Source: Centrapalus pauciflorus
Taxonomy: Eukaryota; Streptophyta; Magnoliopsida; Asterales; Asteraceae
Direction of reading: 5' to 3'
Assembly: GCA_020465985.1 (NCBI GenBank)
Contig: JAANYP010006648.1
Location: 1 to 64,000 of the forward strand
DNA: 64,000 nt
Part shown: piece after piece, positions 62,381-64,000 of the stretch
Layout of the letters: every line of letters begins with the position of its first letter
Numbering within the stretch: position 1 is the first letter of the stretch
Notes under the pieces: model-generated
Told to the model about the DNA's origin: nothing
The model's input: only the letters and a program-made list of their open reading frames with translations
Databases searched by the model: none
Translations under genes and position numbers: made by a program

Positions 62381-63570
62381 TGGTGATTTATAGGAAAATA
62401 AGATTCTTTGGAGGATATTTTCATGTTCAATTACGACTTATTCAACTTTCAGAAGTACATTGGTACCTATAATTGGAAAGATATGTATCATGTATTTGTA
62501 CAATAATTAAGAAGCTACATGTTTACATATTTGATTAATAAATTTGAATCGAGTTAGAATTATTCTAAACTTGGTTGGTTCTTATATAGTTATATGTAAT
62601 ATTAGGTGTTGTTTGTTTTTTTAAGAGGTTAATGTTCTTAACTGTAGAAATCTGCGGTCAGAAGAGATATCCTAAAGGTCTGCAGACGTAGGAAGACGTC
62701 TGTAGACAATGCGGCAGACGCGGGAAGACGTTTGCAGACATGAGAAGACGAAAAAAATAAACACACTTTCATATAAAACATATTTCCGCGTCTTCGAGTT
62801 CGCAAACATAAGAGGTTCGAAGATATTTTAAGAAAAAACAAATTACTTTGTGTAAAAAAAGTTTTGAATATTAATTTTCTAAACATTATAATGGTGATCA
62901 TATACCACCAAAGTAGGTCAAGTAGACCTGGCAATACGTGTATTTGTGTCGTGTCGCGTGTCAGACACGAATTTGTCAAACACGAACAGGGCACGAATTA
63001 TAAAATGTGTCTTGATCTGAAACACGAACACGACACGCAAAAAATCCGTGTGACACGTGACACGACACACATAAAACACGTGTTACATGAAAACACGAAT
63101 TTTACCCAAAATATATATAGTTATAAATTCAAACATAATAACCCTAAATATTTTTTCAAATAAATTAACTAAGTGAGAATCTAATGTCGTGTATATCCAT
63201 GTATTATCCGTGTTTTATCGTGTAAGACGAAATTTATGCGTGTCTTACACGTGTTTATATGTGTAAATTCGTGTTTTACATGTATAAAACACGAAACGCG
63301 AATTTTAAATTCGTGTTAACACGAATTTACATGAAACACGAATTTGTAAAACTCATGTACGGAAGATTTTTAATAAACATTATAATAATAATATAATTCG
63401 TGCGTGATCAAAGTGGCGGGCTCAACGGTCAAGAGTCAACACACTAACCAATACAGTTTATACGGGGTCACGCCGTCAAGGGAAGCTTCCGTGCATGTTA
63501 TAGTAGTAGAAGGGCTTAAAAGAGAAGAAAGTAAAGTAAAAGGGTGTTAATCGAACAAATCCATCCTACG
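62381..63570. other. Intergenic with decayed repeats
   Basis: No gene was found. GGTGTTGTTTGTTTTTTTAA near 62608 looks like a Tourist end. 62640-62760 is full of GCAGACG/GAAGACG repeats. 62928-63355 begins CTGGCAATACGTGT and is packed with CACGAA and CGTGT motifs, a known style of plant MITE, with no clear right end. Confidence 0.5.
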
Positions 63571-63580
63571 AAATATATAC
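63571..63580 (+). promoter_or_regulatory. TATA box region of F-box gene 2
   Basis: AAATATATAC followed by CCC lies about 72-80 bp before the start codon, similar in position and context to the first F-box gene. Confidence 0.45.
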
Positions 63581-63650
63581 CCCACGAGCCCACGACATAC
63601 ATGCTATTTCACAAATCCATTCCGCCATTTTAGAACATTCAAAGAAATCA

Positions 63651-64000
63651 ATGGAGATCTCACATATTCATGAAGATATTATCAAAACCCACATCCTCAC
63701 CAGACTCGACGGTCAAACTCTCGCTGCCGCCGCCTGCGCATCTTCACAGCTCAAATCCCTTTGTTCCGACCAGATGCTATGGTCCGACATCTGCTCTTCA
63801 TATTGGCCTTCCATCGATGATCCTCGAGTCAGGCAAGCCATCTCCACCTTCCCTTCCGGCCACCGTTCCTTCTTCTCCGACTCCTTTCCATCTCCCTCCC
63901 ACCGTCTCACAAGCGCCACATCATTACCTACACCTTCCCAAATCATCTCCGCCGTCGATTTGCGATACCACGACCAACTTGTTTTCTCCAAGGTTGAATC
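63651..64000 (+). CDS. F-box protein, paralogue of the 43730 gene (cut by window end)
   Basis: Open from the ATG at 63651 to the window edge, 116 codons so far. It aligns with the first F-box protein throughout: both have HILTRLDGQTLAAA, SQL-SLCSD, LWSDICSS, FPSGH-SFFSDSF, SPSHRLT and VDLRY, with roughly four in five residues alike by eye. The F-box is complete at about residues 5-50, so SKP1 binding and an SCF role are expected. The C-terminal half and any membrane anchor lie outside the window. The gene has the same strand as its paralogue, about 19 kb away. Confidence 0.92.
   Translation, partial: MEISHIHEDIIKTHILTRLDGQTLAAAACASSQLKSLCSDQMLWSDICSSYWPSIDDPRVRQAISTFPSGHRSFFSDSFPSPSHRLTSATSLPTPSQIISAVDLRYHDQLVFSKVE

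Overview
The window is nuclear DNA of a flowering plant, almost certainly a eudicot. It is AT-rich, its few genes are small and far apart, and the spaces are filled with typical plant transposons and long (TA)n and (GA)n microsatellites. It also holds a decayed piece of chloroplast DNA. The species cannot be read from the sequence; an asterid is only a guess.

Layout. 1-7861: most of a Ty3/gypsy chromovirus of Tekay/Del type, with one uninterrupted gag-pol ORF and two very similar LTRs (the left one is cut by the window edge). 7862-8060: tRNA-derived SINE. 8776-10444: 5'-truncated LINE with a 15-bp target duplication. About 11800-13560: nuclear copy of plastid DNA carrying decayed petA and the end of cemA, with a (CCCT)n(CT)n array grown inside petA. 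19029-20942 (-): four-exon HD-ZIP class II gene resembling HAT14. 24240-24660: reverse transcriptase remnant. 25951-26464: SINE with a hAT MITE nested in it. 28441-29499: hAT element with a GC-rich, gene-like cargo. 36462-37616 (-): RING E3 ligase gene. 38.3-41.8 kb and 49.6-51.4 kb: strings of MITEs separated by (TA)n. 43730-44707 (+): F-box gene of the At2g27310-like type. 45377-48157: 2.8-kb PIF/Harbinger-type element with gene-like cargo. 52-63 kb: many small hAT, Tourist and Mutator-like MITEs. 63651-64000 (+): start of a second F-box gene, a paralogue of the first.

The host genes are unrelated to one another: a transcriptional repressor (HD-ZIP II), a RING ubiquitin ligase and two SCF-type F-box proteins. 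The F-box pair is a dispersed duplication in the same orientation with about 19 kb of transposons between the copies.

The most unusual signal is a set of short inverted-repeat elements (families here named A, B and C). They share a terminal signature of the form GGGTTC-NNN-TGAG-N-ACC but have unrelated interiors. Most copies sit directly against (TA)n arrays, and between 49.67 and 51.42 kb four of them alternate with (TA)n like beads on a string. This resembles the microsatellite-associated Micron elements of rice, but the shared termini across different interiors and the serial arrangement deserve a closer look.
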